DNA of 64,000 bases from Strigamia acuminata (Eukaryota > Arthropoda > Chilopoda > Geophilomorpha > Linotaeniidae), in contig OX442322.1 of NCBI GenBank assembly GCA_949358305.1, positions 8,122,001 to 8,186,000 on the forward strand, written 5' to 3'. Below, one piece after another: positions 1-10,414 of the stretch. Every line of letters begins with the position of its first letter. Positions within the stretch are counted from its first letter, which is position 1. Under the pieces are notes generated by a model. That model did not search any database and was not told the DNA's origin. It worked only from the letters and a program-made list of their open reading frames with translations. The translations under genes were made by a program, and so were the position numbers.

Positions 1-1873
1 CGGACAAAACCCAACCAAAAATTGTATTTATTAATCCAAGATCTGCGTTTACTTTTTTCTTGCCGTCCTTAACGACCTTCCACCACACGTCAACTCCTAA
101 AAGCACATCGATTTGAGAAGTCTTAGCTGGTAGGTCTTCAGCAAGTTCAAGGTTTAACTTCTTCACCTTGTCTATTATTGATGAGTTAAGAATGCCCTGC
201 ACTCGTGGCAAATTTTCCACAGAAAGCATTGAAAGTTTCAAATCTTGAGTGTCATTTTTACTCTGCAGTGTGACATTAAACACATCATAGTCCGTGGCTG
301 CTGGAGACGAGTCGTTGAATCTCTGTGTGGTGGCAGAGACACTGCCGCATTTTTTCAGTTTCAGTCTTTCAACAAATTCTTTTGTGATGAACGATCGATG
401 GCTTCCCGGATCAATCATCCCTCGAATGCTGTGAGTTCCTCCTGATTTTGTTTTGAGGTCCGCGGTGAATATCATTAGTTGTAGAGTCGTCGAGATTGCG
501 CATGAAACATGTGTTGTTACTTGTGGCTCCTTCGGCTTCTCCGCAGCGCTCGTTGAATTCTTCACCTCGGATTTTTTGCATATTGTGGAGTGGTGTCGCC
601 CACCACAATGTTTACAAGAAAATTTGACCTTGCAGTCTCCCACTCTATGTCCAGTTCTGAAACAGTTAAAACACAGTCTGTTTTTCTTTACTATTTCGAT
701 TTTCGCGTTGATTTCGAAATCCTTTTTACAAGAGCCGTTTAAATGTTCATCATCACAAAAAATGCACTTGTTTGTCTTGAAAAGCGTATTCTTGCTTTCA
801 GATTTCGGTTCACTCTTCGTTTTTGCACTAGTAGACTGCTTGGCGTCTTGAGTAGTTGCGCACGTGGTCATTGAACCTTTCACTTTCGGTTTCTCCACCT
901 CAGATTTTTCATTCTTGTCTTTTTTCGATTTTTCCGAAACGTTTTCAGTTCGTTCGGCCATCGCAACTTCATTCACAAAGAAATTGAGCAACGTAACAAT
1001 GTTCTTATTTTGAATTCCGTGAACTTGGTAAAATCTTAATGCCATTGAAGTTGGAAACTTGCTAATTATGTCGGGCAATAAGAAAGCTCCGGAAGTTTGA
1101 ATTGGAATCTTAAGTTGCTCGAGAAGTCTAATAGTCGCAGAAATCTTAGTCAAATTCGTTTTTATCGCTTTCGTTGGATATACACTCGTGACAGATTTTA
1201 ATTCTCGAATTGATTTTATTAACGCAGTTTGTTGGGCATCCTCATCACCAAAATGTCTTTCTAGTTCTTCCCTGGCCAGGTCATATGATTCCTCGATCAA
1301 GGGAAAAGTTGAGATGAGAATTGCCGCTTCTCCAGTACACATAGTTTGTAAATACTGGAGTTTTTCAATGTTACTCAGGTCTGGATCCTTGTGTACGGAG
1401 GTCTCGAAGTTGCTTTTAAATGTTCTGTACTTCAAAATATCTCCGTCGAATTTTACGGAATCCAATTTGGGCAGCTTCGAATTTTTTCTAAACGTTGCTG
1501 TCGCGTTCAAGGTTGTGTTCTGATTTGAGCTTGTCGACGTATTTAATCTTCCTCCCAAAGTTGGAAGTGATCGCTTTGAGATTTCGTATCTCGTGCGAAG
1601 AAGATCCACTCTTGCTTGCATAGTCTCAAGCTTGTCAATGCATTCTAGATAATAGCCGTGGTCCGAATATTCCTGTAGATCATTCAGCGCACCGACTATT
1701 CTCGTTTCTTTTGGGTTCGCAGTTTGCACCAGCGCTTCCAGTTCTCCTGGATCTGCTGTCTTCTCCGATATAGACAACAGATGATTCATTGCAGTGACTT
1801 GCGACTCCCAACGTTGTTGTAGCACTTCGATTTGATCCTCAGTTAGAAGATCTCTCATTGTAGGTTCCGCCAT
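1..1873 (-). CDS. gag-pol polyprotein of element A (N-terminal part, cut by window edge)
   Basis: The reading frame starts with ATG at 1873-1871 (MAEPTMRDLL...) and stays collinear with the first 624 or so codons of the element B polyprotein, without net length change, up to the window edge. It covers the gag-like region (DUF1759-like), three Cys-His zinc knuckles around 550-790, and the aspartic protease with the same DPGS core as B (near 410). The start is chosen because it is identical in context to that of B (a purine-rich GAGAGAATG-like context). No stop was noticed, but I did not check every codon. The rest of pol lies outside the window. Confidence 0.85.
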   Translation of the reverse strand, partial: MAEPTMRDLLTEDQIEVLQQRWESQVTAMNHLLSISEKTADPGELEALVQTANPKETRIVGALNDLQEYSDHGYYLECIDKLETMQARVDLLRTRYEISKRSLPTLGGRLNTSTSSNQNTTLNATATFRKNSKLPKLDSVKFDGDILKYRTFKSNFETSVHKDPDLSNIEKLQYLQTMCTGEAAILISTFPLIEESYDLAREELERHFGDEDAQQTALIKSIRELKSVTSVYPTKAIKTNLTKISATIRLLEQLKIPIQTSGAFLLPDIISKFPTSMALRFYQVHGIQNKNIVTLLNFFVNEVAMAERTENVSEKSKKDKNEKSEVEKPKVKGSMTTCATTQDAKQSTSAKTKSEPKSESKNTLFKTNKCIFCDDEHLNGSCKKDFEINAKIEIVKKNRLCFNCFRTGHRVGDCKVKFSCKHCGGRHHSTICKKSEVKNSTSAAEKPKEPQVTTHVSCAISTTLQLMIFTADLKTKSGGTHSIRGMIDPGSHRSFITKEFVERLKLKKCGSVSATTQRFNDSSPAATDYDVFNVTLQSKNDTQDLKLSMLSVENLPRVQGILNSSIIDKVKKLNLELAEDLPAKTSQIDVLLGVDVWWKVVKDGKKKVNADLGLINTIFGWVLS

Positions 1874-2108
1874 TTTCTCTGTCCTCTCTCACAAAAAATT
1901 CGGCTGTGAAATTTGGAAAGAACAGATAAAAACGGGCATGACAATTCAACTTTGTTTTAATTTTTAAGAGAATAAACCTTTTTATTTTATCCCCCAAAAA
2001 TATCTCAACATTCACGGTTTTTGTTTTAACTTTAAAGAGAATAAACTTTTTAATTTTATCCCCCAAAAAGCACTCAATTTTCACGGTCCTTGGTGACACG
2101 TGAGAATT

Positions 2109-3071
2109 TTAGAATATCAAATGTTTGGCCAATCGAGGATGACCAAAAATTTGAGCGGTTTTGTGTACGTAAATAAAACGTGACACAATTACCCTGCACA
2201 GTTTGAAAATAATTGACGGTTTGTTTTGCAACAAAGCACGCCAATAAACTCTTTCGAAAACAATTGACGGTTCGTTTTGCAACAAAACACGCCAATAACT
2301 CCTAACATTAAATTTAGATTCTACTGACAGCTCAATCAACTTGAAACTAGTCAGTTCTACTCGAAATAAATCTAATCTCCCCCGCTTATGGCGGTTATAG
2401 TGGAGAACTAAGCATGCAATGAAAAAACACTTCAAAAGTTGTAAAATAGACACTTTATCGAAATTTTCCCGAAAACCAACAAATGCAACTACCAAAATCC
2501 CATAAAGACACTTGATACTGTTCCCCTTAATAACCAAAATCTCCAAAATTTCAATTTCAAAAGGCAAAACACTGTAAAATGCAATTATTCCAGGGGCGAA
2601 TCCGCTTTCCAACACGACGCGTTGTGTTATCCAGTGTTGTGACCTTGAACTCCAACTGCATGCACACTTTTGTTCGTTTTCGCCGCCAAAGCAGTCTCCG
2701 TCGTAACTTCTATCACGTTGAACGTTGACTCTTGACATGGGTGACGAAACACGAACGTATTGTTCCTCCGTCGCACCAAACACTTTTTCAAACGTATTGA
2801 TGATGCACTGGAAAAACTCACGAATTGCAGACGGAATCCTGGTCACGGCTACCAAATGCTTCGCATCTGTGTTGCAGGTCAACAAGACAGAAGGAAAGGA
2901 ATGGCGATGCGTATCCAAATTCAAGACACTTGAGCTCGCCCAAGGTCGTATGGCGTGGCTAGTACGAAAATCGCACTGGAGAGCAATAAATCCGCAACAA
3001 ATGGCATTGTTGAACCGCTGGAACAATGTGGAGAACACCTGCACCAAGTATCCAATAGGTGGCGGAAACAT
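2109..3071 (-). CDS. Leader-spanning open frame of element A (320 codons, uncertain)
   Basis: An open frame starting 202 bp inside the LTR, crossing the primer site in the register that reads AVTRI, and running almost the whole leader. Frames at the same place and in the same register over the primer site occur in B, C, F, K and E. A and F still show similar stretches (for example around EQYVR, TQR and FAPG). No known domain recognised. It could be real, or simply a leader with few stops. Confidence 0.3.
   Translation of the reverse strand: MFPPPIGYLVQVFSTLFQRFNNAICCGFIALQCDFRTSHAIRPWASSSVLNLDTHRHSFPSVLLTCNTDAKHLVAVTRIPSAIREFFQCIINTFEKVFGATEEQYVRVSSPMSRVNVQRDRSYDGDCFGGENEQKCACSWSSRSQHWITQRVVLESGFAPGIIAFYSVLPFEIEILEILVIKGNSIKCLYGILVVAFVGFRENFDKVSILQLLKCFFIACLVLHYNRHKRGRLDLFRVELTSFKLIELSVESKFNVRSYWRVLLQNEPSIVFERVYWRALLQNKPSIIFKLCRVIVSRFIYVHKTAQIFGHPRLAKHLIF
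2376..2406 (-). promoter_or_regulatory. Conserved leader hairpin of element A
   Basis: CTCC ... GGGGAG outer pairing and CCGC/GCGG inner stem around a CATAA loop. It is the same as the hairpin of B apart from the spacer (ACTATAA for ATTATAA). Confidence 0.6.
2832..2854 (-). promoter_or_regulatory. Primer binding site of element A (tRNA-His-like)
   Basis: On the minus strand this reads TGGTAGCCGTGACCAGGAT, 15 nt from the LTR end. It resembles the complement of the 3' end of animal tRNA-His (acceptor GCCGTGA, from memory) with one extra base (the A after TGGT). Confidence 0.6.
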
Positions 3072-4431
3072 AAGTTGGCCTGAGAAATTTTAAACTACTC
3101 ACTACACATTGAATGTGTTTGAAAATAAGCCTAAAACAAGAGCTAATAAAACACAACACATTTATTCAAAGGTTGGTTAATAACTGATGAAATTACAGCA
3201 ATTAGATTGGTTCTTAGAGAACCGCACATGCGCAGTACCGAATATGGCACGCGCCAGGCCGATAGCGGCGAAATACAGATACACAAAAGATTCCGTTACC
3301 ATGGTAACGGAGGAAACAAGATCACGGCAAAGTTGGCATTTGCTTAAAAATGCACTAAAAATACATTGAAATACATTGAAATGACCACAAGAATGCGGTG
3401 AACAAAAAAGCTAATCACAACAATGTCCAAAAACACGTTAAACAATGAGATATTAGCAATAAACCGATCTCGGAAAGAGAGGATTGACGATAGCCAATCA
3501 CAGGCCAGGAAAATTACATAACGATCACATTTGAATTTCGATCGGTACAAAAGCACAAAATTATCGAAGAATACATACTGAATAATAACGCAATGTAATA
3601 GTAAATGCAAATTATGTGATATAAAATACAAAAATAACGGTTACATTGTGTAATCGTCGCTTGGGACAAACATGGCGACCGGCGAACATAACAAAGGTGT
3701 TGGATCAAACATGGCGTCCGGCGAACGTAACATCGGCGGCAAAATCACACGTAAAATGAATGTAAAAACATTAAATGTAAATAATCAATAAAGTATCGAT
3801 TAAATAACAAGAATAATTATCAATTCTCTTCACAAAACATCGGAATAAAATACACAGATTGAATAAATACGAATTTATCGGCCAAACGAACATTCCCGGC
3901 TGCTCTTTTATGGCAGATGGAAACGAACGTTCAAACCAAACAAACGGAACTTCCAAAGCAGTTTTGATGCATCTAGATAGAAAGAGCATGCTTGAATTAG
4001 TCTAAACGAATGCTTAATAAAATTCCAAGGGATTTGAAAAGTACTAAACAAAAGGTTAGAAGACGGAACCGTAACTTTACGGGAAACAGAAAAATGACGT
4101 CACTAGCATCGCAAATGTATACCAGGGAACGAAATATGCACCAAAACAGTTCGGAATCAACACAAACTCTCTTAAAACAAGTGAATAAGTCAATAAATGC
4201 ACGGAATAAGATATTTGAAATAAATACAAAGCATAAACACTACTAAATATTGAAAAGTATGAATAAAAATCAAGTCAAAACACTTATATAAGCAATAAAA
4301 ATCTGAAAAGTGAAAAAATACCAATTAGGCAAAGGAAATAAAAACACTTAAAGATTTTAATCAACTCAAAGTAAATGGTAATAAATAATGACAATAAAAT
4401 AGCACAACAATATCTACGCTGTCTTGCAACA
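2870..4431 (-). repeat. 5' LTR of element A (1562 bp)
   Basis: Ends TGTTGC/GCAACA. It is of the C type: it keeps two copies of a GCCATGTTTG (YY1-like) unit near 3650-3730. It carries the perfect palindrome TCCGTTACCATGGTAACGGA (3292-3311), an NRF1-like TGCGC site next to a GGTTCTTAGAGAACC palindrome (about 3209-3240), and CTACTCAC (3095-3102), the complement of the shared GTGAGTAG motif. The only complete LTR of A in the window. Confidence 0.9.
3292..3311. promoter_or_regulatory. RFX-type palindrome in LTR of A
   Basis: A perfect 20-bp palindrome containing GTTACCATGGTAAC, the shape of an RFX X-box. Both arms differ from the copies in B and C in a matching way. Confidence 0.5.
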
Positions 4432-6533
4432 ATTCAGAGAAAAAAGAAATTGAAGAATGGAATTCCGACATCCAACAACTCAAGGAACTAAAAGTTCAAC
4501 GTTGGTTAAAAACTTATTCAGGTCAGGAAATAACCCTAGAAGTTTTTTGTGACGCCAGCACAAAAGCATTTGGCTGCACGATTTTTGTCGTCAACGTGGA
4601 GGGCAAAAGAACATTGTTGTTAAGTAAATGCCGCATTGCGCCGACCAAAAAAGTTACTCTTCCTCGACTCGAATTAACAGCGGCAGTAGTTGGATTTAGA
4701 ATGACAAAATATCTGCTCGAGAACTTTCTTCCTGGATACCCCGTCACTGAAGTTCGTTACTTTTCGGACTCCACTATCACACTCGCCTGGATTAATTCAG
4801 ACAAAAATGTTTGGAAACCGTATGTCTCAAACCGAGTTCAGGAAATTATTTCCTTTTCCAAGCCTGAGCAATGGTCTCATGTGCCAACCGAATTCAACCC
4901 AGCTGACCTATTGACCCGTCCACACAACTCAAAAACCTTGATAAACAATAAACTTTGGTGGGATGGAGTTGATGTAACAAAACTGGAAAAGAAAGAAGTT
5001 ATAAAGGAAAACCCACCCGATGAAGAGAGAAAATTAATTGTTATGACTATTCAAGTAAAAGAGAATTTTATTTACAAATTTTTCCGACGCTTTAGCAACT
5101 ACAACCGACTTTTGAGAGTGTTTTCCTACATAATGAGATGGAAAAGTCAACTTGTTCGCGGTGAGCCCCTCTCGCCACTCGAGTTGGAGGCAAACCAACT
5201 GAAGATCCTAAAACTTTCGCAGAAATTACATTTTTTGGAGGAAGTTGAGGATGTGAAAAACAAAAGGGAATTAAGCAAACATTCCACTTTAAGGAATTTC
5301 AAGCTCTTTATTGACGAAAACGGATTACTGAGACTTCGAAGCCGTTTGAAAAAATCTTTGTTGACATTTGATGAAGTCTATCCCATTATTTTGCATTACG
5401 ATAGTTGGATAACACGACTGTTGATCAGAAAAGCACATCTACAACTACTTCACGGTGATATTAGTGAAACCCTTTATCACTTACGTGAACAATTTTGGAT
5501 CATAAGAGGAAGAAAAACAATTCAGACAGTGATTCGAGAGTGTGCAATTTGCAGACGTGCTAAACTTGCAAGAAATAACCCTTCTACTGGTGACCTTCCC
5601 ACTGAACGCGTAACTCCAGCGGCTCCATTCCAACACACTGGAATTGATCATCTTGGACCCATTTATGTTGGCAACAACAAAAAGGAACGAAAAAAGGTTT
5701 ATATTCTTTTATTCACGTGCATGGTGACAAGAAGCATACACTTAGAAGTGTCCGAGGATCTTTCTGTTCCCAAGTTTTTGCTAGCAATGCGACGATTTGG
5801 TGCTCGTTTGGGCTATCCTGCCAAAATATTCTCAGATAATAGCAAAACATTCGAACGTGGTAGTGTGGAGTTACAATCATGGGACAAGCTCATTGGTCAC
5901 AAGGACATACAAACTTTCCTATCTGAAAAAAGAGTGTTATGGACTTTTATTCCACCACTGTCCCCCTGGATGGGAGGGGCATGGGAACGCTTTGTCCGTT
6001 CAGTTAAAGATAAACTTCGAAAAACTTTGCTTCGATATACCGTTGATTTGGAGACTCTTCAAACCTTAGCTTTGGAAATTAGTTCCGTGTTAAATTCAAG
6101 ACCTTTGTCCTACGTTCCCGAAAGTGTAGATGGAGGCAGAATTTTGGCACCTGAAAATTTTTTAACCGGTGGTTTACCAAAATACCTAATAAACAAAAAA
6201 TTGAGTGCCATCAAAAAGACGGATTTAAGAAAATTAGACATTAAACGCAGACAGTTCATTTGGGAATTTTGGAGAGTGTGGAGAAAAAGTTACCTTATGC
6301 AATTGCGAAACTTTTATGAAACCAAAGGCGATAGAAATTTCAAAAATCCCAAAGTGAATCAGATCGTGTTGTTAGAAAAAATAGGAACAAATCCCTATTT
6401 TTGGCCACTTGCCCGGATAAAGGAGATTTTTCCCGGTGAGGATGGTTTTACTCGAGTCATTAAAGTAGTGCTACCAGATGGACGTGAACTGAAAAGATCA
6501 GTTAAGCATGTGAGAGCTCTTGAACTGGACTGA
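4432..6533 (+). pseudogene. 3' part of gag-pol of element G (RNase H, integrase, C-terminal domain)
   Basis: Begins inside a codon at the edge of element A (frame from 4434, SEKKEIEEW) and stays open to TGA at 6531-6533, about 699 codons. It carries the RNase H region (FCDAST, then YFSDSTITLAWI and NPADLLTRP), the integrase zinc region (HLQLLHGD...CAICRR) and the integrase catalytic core (GIDHLGP, FSDNSKTF, GAWERFVRS), and the Pao C-terminal region (LNSRPLSYV to LELD). Very close to element C, with scattered substitutions such as AWERF for AWERL. The gag, protease and reverse transcriptase half should lie left of element A, outside the window. Whether the frame was functional before A arrived cannot be seen. 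Confidence 0.9.
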
Positions 6534-6574
6534 TTTGTTTGAGCTTGTTGTGTTTTCTCTTTTCTGTTCTCTCG

Positions 6575-6580
6575 CCGGCA
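6575..6580 (+). promoter_or_regulatory. CCGGCA motif before LTR
   Basis: CCGGCA six nt before the LTR start, preceded by a pyrimidine-rich tract (tttctgttctctcg). The same motif at the same distance is found in B, C, F, H and H1, and CCGGTA in E. No purine tract is present on the coding strand where a plus-strand primer would be expected. Confidence 0.5.
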
Positions 6581-7291
6581 ATTCGCTGTTGCAAGACAGC
6601 GTGGAAGAATTGTTGTGCTGAGATAGTGTCAATAAATATTACTAATTGCTTTGATTTGTTTAATTTTCCTTTAGTGTTTTATTTTTCATAATTAATTGAT
6701 ATTTTTCACTTTACAGGAATTTTGACTTATTAAAATGTTTTTCACTGATTTTTATTGTCACTTTTCGATTTAATGTAGTGTTATTACCTTGCTATTATTT
6801 TATTTGTGTCTTTTAGAGTGCATTTATGAACCTTTCTATTAATTTTCCCTGATTTTGTGTTTATTGCGTGCAGTTCTAATGTTTTCTTCGTTTTCTGGCA
6901 TACATTTGCGATGCTCGTTACGTCATTTTTCGGTTCCTAGCGGACTTTTGCTTCCGTCTTCTAACCTTTCGTTTTGTGCTTTAGAATTCATTTGGATTTC
7001 TTTTTACATTTGTTTCTGACTAATTCGAGTCTGATCTTTCTTTCTGGATGCATTAGAACTGCCCAAAATGCTTCGATCGGTTGTTTCGAACGTTCGTTGT
7101 CAGCTGCCGTAAAAGCGTAGCCGAGAATGTTCGGTTCGATCAACAGTTTCGTATTTATTAAACTTGTGTTTATTCATTCAGTATTTTGTGATGAGAATTA
7201 ATAATTACTCTTGTATTTTAATAGATACTTTATTTGTTATTTACATTAAGTGCTTTTTATTCCAATTTCGAATTGTTTTGACGCTTTTGCA

Positions 7292-7353
7292 ATGTTCGCC
7301 GGACGCCATGTTTGATCCAATACCTATGTTATGTTCGCCGGTCGCCATGTTTG
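7292..7353 (+). repeat. Two-copy YY1-like unit in LTR
   Basis: Two near-identical 23-bp units (ATGTTCGCCGG, A or T, CGCCATGTTTG) 39 bp apart. The GCCATnTT core resembles YY1 sites. Present in A, C and G LTRs, not in B or F. Confidence 0.5.
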
Positions 7354-7708
7354 TCCCAAGCGACGATTACACAATGTAACCGTTATTTTTTGTATTTTAT
7401 ATTCTTATAATCTGCATTTACTATTTCATTTCGAAGTGTTTTCACCTGTATTCTTTGCTATTTTTGCATTTTTATTCCGTTCGGAATTCAAATGTTTTGA
7501 TTGCATCATTTTGCTTGACGCTGATTGGCTGTCTCGATCGTCTGCTTGACGATCATTGTTTTCGCTCCGTTTGCACTGTTTTACTTTTCAGATCGAATCG
7601 TTATGATTAGCTTTTTTATTCACTGCATTCTTGTGATCATTTTGGTATGTCACAATCTTTATTTCGTGCAGTTTTTATGTAACTACAACTTTGCTGTGAT
7701 TTCGTTTC

Positions 7709-7730
7709 CTCCGTTGCTATGACAACGGAG
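7709..7730. promoter_or_regulatory. RFX-type palindrome in shared G/C LTR
   Basis: CTCCGTTG and CAACGGAG arms around CTATGA; the centre GTTGCTATGACAAC looks like an X-box. Confidence 0.5.
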
Positions 7731-7969
7731 TTTCTTGTGTATCTGTATTTCGCCGCTATCGGCTTGGCGCGTGCCGTAATTGGGTACTGCGCATGTGCGG
7801 TTCCTCAGGAACCAATGTAATCAGTGTATTTTATTCAGTTCTCAACCAACTTTTTAATAAACAAGTTGTTTTTTTGTTAACTCCCGTGTTTTCTATTTTC
7901 AACCTTAGTTTTCAATGTGTTGTGAGTAGTTAAGCCTTTCCCTGGATTAGCCATTGATTCAGCACTCCA

Positions 7970-8326
7970 TTGGATATTAATCAACGGTGTTCCCATCAAT
8001 GCTCCATGCATTCAACAATAGTTTTCAGTGCGGATTTGTGTTCTCAGCGCGGTTTTCGTACGAATTTAACAATACGATCACTTGAGTTTTTAGAGGCGGG
8101 AAATTCAAATAGCCCCAACCCCATTCCTAGCTGTTTGGTGTTGACAGACCGCAACATCGAATACGTTCTTTTGGTGCCCGTGACCAGGATTCCGTCTGAA
8201 ATCAGTGAGTTTTTCCGGTTCGTTTTGGATACGTTTCTTCGCGTGTTTGTTGCGACGGGAGAACAATACGTTCGTGATTCGTCGTCTGCTACGAGTGTCG
8301 CCGTTCAACGTGACAACAGTCACGAC
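7970..8326 (+). CDS. Leader-spanning open frame of element C, first part (interrupted by B)
   Basis: Starts 41 bp after GTGAGTAG in the LTR, crosses the primer site reading PVTRI, and is cut by element B at 8326; matching sequence resumes at 17656 and ends at 18191. Element F shows the uninterrupted arrangement. Function unknown. Confidence 0.3.
8157..8326 (+). other. Leader of element C, first part
   Basis: Leader with primer site (8172-8194), broken by insertion of B after cgac (8323-8326). It resumes at 17656. Confidence 0.85.
8172..8194 (+). promoter_or_regulatory. Primer binding site of element C (tRNA-His-like)
   Basis: TGGTGCCCGTGACCAGGATT, 15 nt after the LTR. Complementary to the 3' end expected for tRNA-His with one extra C. 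Confidence 0.6.
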
Positions 8327-9837
8327 TGTTGCAAACAACGTGGAAATATTTTAGAAATTGCATTTATTACTGTGTTTTATGTCATAATAAATATTCATAG
8401 TGTAATTGAGTTTTTGCCTAATATTTTCATCTATTGCTTTTCAGGTTTTATCTTATTAAAACATTTTCTAGTGTTTTCAGTATTTTTAGTGTCTTTTGTG
8501 TTGATATTACATTTTAATTTACTGTTATTTCAAGTGTTTTTAAAGCTTTGTGTCATTTCTCATTGTTTTCTTATGCATTTTCATGATTTTCGGCAATTTT
8601 AGGTACATTCGTCGAAGTGCAGTTCAGTTACGCTACACGCGTGACGTCATTTTTCCTTTACTAGTCTCGTTTCGTTAGAACTTCTAACGTTTCGTTCTAT
8701 ACTTTCCGAGTTGTTAAGAATTCTATTCACAATTGCTTTCTACTAATTATTGTCTGCTCTTTCGACTGGTGTGCTTTATTATTGCCCAAGTGTTTTCGTT
8801 TCGTCAGTGCGAACGTTCGTTGTCGGCCACCGCATGGGCGCGGCCGATAATGTTCGGTTCGTGCGGCTTACGATCTATTTCAAAGTGTTGTGTTGAATAA
8901 ATAGTGTGATTTTATGCAGGAAATAACATTTCCTAATTTTATTTAACATTCCTATGTGGTTTTTATAAACATTCTGTGTATCTAATTTCAAATGTACTGG
9001 TTTTACCGCCAATATGACGTTCGAGGCCGCCATGTTGGAATTTATCGGTAATTCGTTTTTATTTCAATTTGTTTACGATGTATATTGATTGAATTGATTA
9101 TACTATTCCATTGCGATGTTTTTTAACCTGAATTCTTATGTTATTTTGTGTTTTAAAGCCATTTTAAATTCAAATCTTACGGTTTCGTCATCATACTTGT
9201 TTGTGATTGGCTATCGCGATCGTCTGCTACACGATCATTGTTTTGTGCTTCGTTTTCATTGTTTTACTTATTGAATCGAATTGTTATGATTAGCTTTTTT
9301 ATTCACTGCATTCTTGCGGTCATTTTGATATATTACAAACTGTAATCCGTGCTAATTTCACAATTTGTCAACTTTGCCTGTATTTCGTTTTCCTCCGTTG
9401 CCATGACAACGGAGAATTTTGTGTCTGTATTTCGCCGCTAATCGGCTTGGCGCGTGCCATTTTCGGTATTGCGCATGTGCGGCTCCCTTGAGGGCCAATT
9501 ACATTCGTGTATTTTATTCAGTTTTCATCTAACCGTTCATTAAAGAAGTTGTTGAATTTTAGCTCGTGTTTAACTTTATTTCCGCCATCTTTTCCATTGT
9601 GTCGGGAGTAGTTAATTTCTTTTCCCCGCTGGCTTATGGATAAACAAGCACTCGGATACCTTTCAACAGTGCTCTCGATTGCTTTCTCCTCATGCAACAA
9701 TGGATTCGGGAGTGATTATTGTGGTTTCCAGCACGGTTTATGTACGTACTTTGCTATACGATCATCAAATCTTAGTGGCGGGAATTTCAAACCGCAAATG
9801 CCCATTTCTTCTATATTCGTGTTGACCGACCGCAACA
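8327..9837 (+). repeat. 5' LTR of element B (1511 bp)
   Basis: TGTTGCAAAC...CCGCAACA. Contains a CRE-like GTGACGTCA (8642-8655), a YY1-like GCCGCCATGTTGG (about 9028-9040), an RFX-type palindrome (9393-9414), an NRF1-like GCGCATGTGC (about 9471-9481), ATTAAA (about 9540) and GGGAGTAG (9604-9611) in place of GTGAGTAG. Its middle differs strongly from the LTRs of C. Confidence 0.95.
9393..9414. promoter_or_regulatory. RFX-type palindrome in B 5' LTR
   Basis: GTTGCCATGACAAC inside CTCC...GGAG flanks; one mismatch between the arms. Repeated at 17211-17232 in the 3' LTR. Confidence 0.5.
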
Positions 9838-10151
9838 TCGAATATCTAGTTTTGGTAGCCGTGACCAGGATAGCCGTTGCATTCTTTCTGTGTTTTCGTC
9901 GTGACGTCAGTGCAACGTCCGATCGTGCGTTTGGTGCAATCAACGAAATAATTTACGTTCGCGATTCGTCGTCTGCTACAAGTAGTGTCAACGTTCAACG
10001 TGACTTCAGCCACAACGAGGACAGGTACGGCGTCGAATTTGAACAATCGTGTGCAAGCAACGGGATCTTCCGGTCGCCATATTTGGATACACAACGCGCT
10101 GCGCTGGGAAGACGATTTGCCCCTGGATTATTTGCATTTTCTTGTTTTTGA
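9636..10151 (+). CDS. Leader-spanning open frame of element B (171 codons, uncertain)
   Basis: Starts in the LTR, passes the primer site reading AVTRI, includes DTQR over the CACAACGC motif, and ends at 10151, about 690 bp before gag. It aligns in register with the frames of A, C and F. A second open frame (10158-10643) continues the similarity to the rest of the A frame, so the B copy looks broken into two. No known domain. Confidence 0.3.
   Translation: MDKQALGYLSTVLSIAFSSCNNGFGSDYCGFQHGLCTYFAIRSSNLSGGNFKPQMPISSIFVLTDRNIEYLVLVAVTRIAVAFFLCFRRDVSATSDRAFGAINEIIYVRDSSSATSSVNVQRDFSHNEDRYGVEFEQSCASNGIFRSPYLDTQRAALGRRFAPGLFAFSCF
9853..9871 (+). promoter_or_regulatory. Primer binding site of element B (tRNA-His-like)
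   Basis: TGGTAGCCGTGACCAGGAT, 15 nt after the LTR; same form as in A. Confidence 0.6.
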
Positions 10152-10309
10152 AGTTCTGTGTTTTCATTTTGGGGATTTTTATTGCATGAGGGTATTGTTT
10201 TGGGTATTCCATTGGTGTTTTTGTTGTTTCATTTGCTAGTTTTGGGGAAAATTTTAGTAAAAGTGTTTTCATATCAAATTTTGAAGTGTTTTTTCATTGC
10301 ATGTTTAGT

Positions 10310-10340
10310 TCTCCATTATAACCGCCATAAGCGGGGGAGA
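10310..10340 (+). promoter_or_regulatory. Conserved leader hairpin of element B
   Basis: CTCC-ATTATAA-CCGC-CATAA-GCGG-GGGAG. The inner stem is CCGC/GCGG; in C and F it is CTGG/CCAG, in E and K CTGC/GCAG. Confidence 0.6.
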
Positions 10341-10414
10341 TTAGATTTATTTCGAGCAGAACTGACTAGTTTCAAGTTGAATGAGCTGTCAGTAGAGTCA
10401 AAATTTAATGTTAG

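Larger units (their letters stand above)
1874..2869 (-). other. 5' leader of element A
   Basis: Untranslated leader between the LTR and gag. In minus-strand order it holds the primer site (2854-2832), the motif CACAACGC (2626-2619), the covarying hairpin (2406-2376), a two-copy repeat of about 50 bp (about 2200-2310) and a two-copy repeat of about 69 bp with the core TTTTTGGGGGATAAAAT (about 1950-2090). From about 2590 down to gag it is nearly the same as the B leader; the part near the primer site differs. Confidence 0.8.
1..4431 (-). mobile_element. Element A, 5' part of a BEL/Pao retrotransposon
   Basis: A minus-strand family 1 element. From right to left it has its 5' LTR, a leader with primer binding site, and the start of gag-pol running off the left edge. 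Its right LTR end abuts mid-pol sequence of element G, so A is inserted in G; the first flanking bases (attc, 4432-4435) are the likely target duplication, but the other copy is outside the window. The leader near gag and the coding part match element B closely, while the LTR is of the element C type, so A looks recombinant. Confidence 0.9.
6587..8156 (+). repeat. Shared LTR: 3' LTR of G and 5' LTR of C (1570 bp)
   Basis: Ends TGTTGC and GCAACA. It follows the pol end of G at the normal distance (53 bp) and precedes the primer site and leader of C at the normal distance, so it serves both. It contains two 23-bp units with GCCATGTTTG (7292-7314, 7331-7353), an RFX-type palindrome (7709-7730), an NRF1-like site (7788-7800), the palindrome GGTTCCTCAGGAACC (7799-7813) followed by CCAAT, AATAAA (about 7856) and GTGAGTAG (7922-7929). 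About 2-3% different from the 3' LTR of C by eye. Confidence 0.9.

Noticed and set aside
6534-6586. env gene after pol
   Set aside because: Only about 50 bp lie between the pol stop and the LTR in B, C, F, G, E and H; there is no room for env.
8322-8326. 5-bp target duplications as the rule
   Set aside because: E, F and I fit 4 bp when compared with the empty sites or with both flanks; 5 bp would need mismatches.
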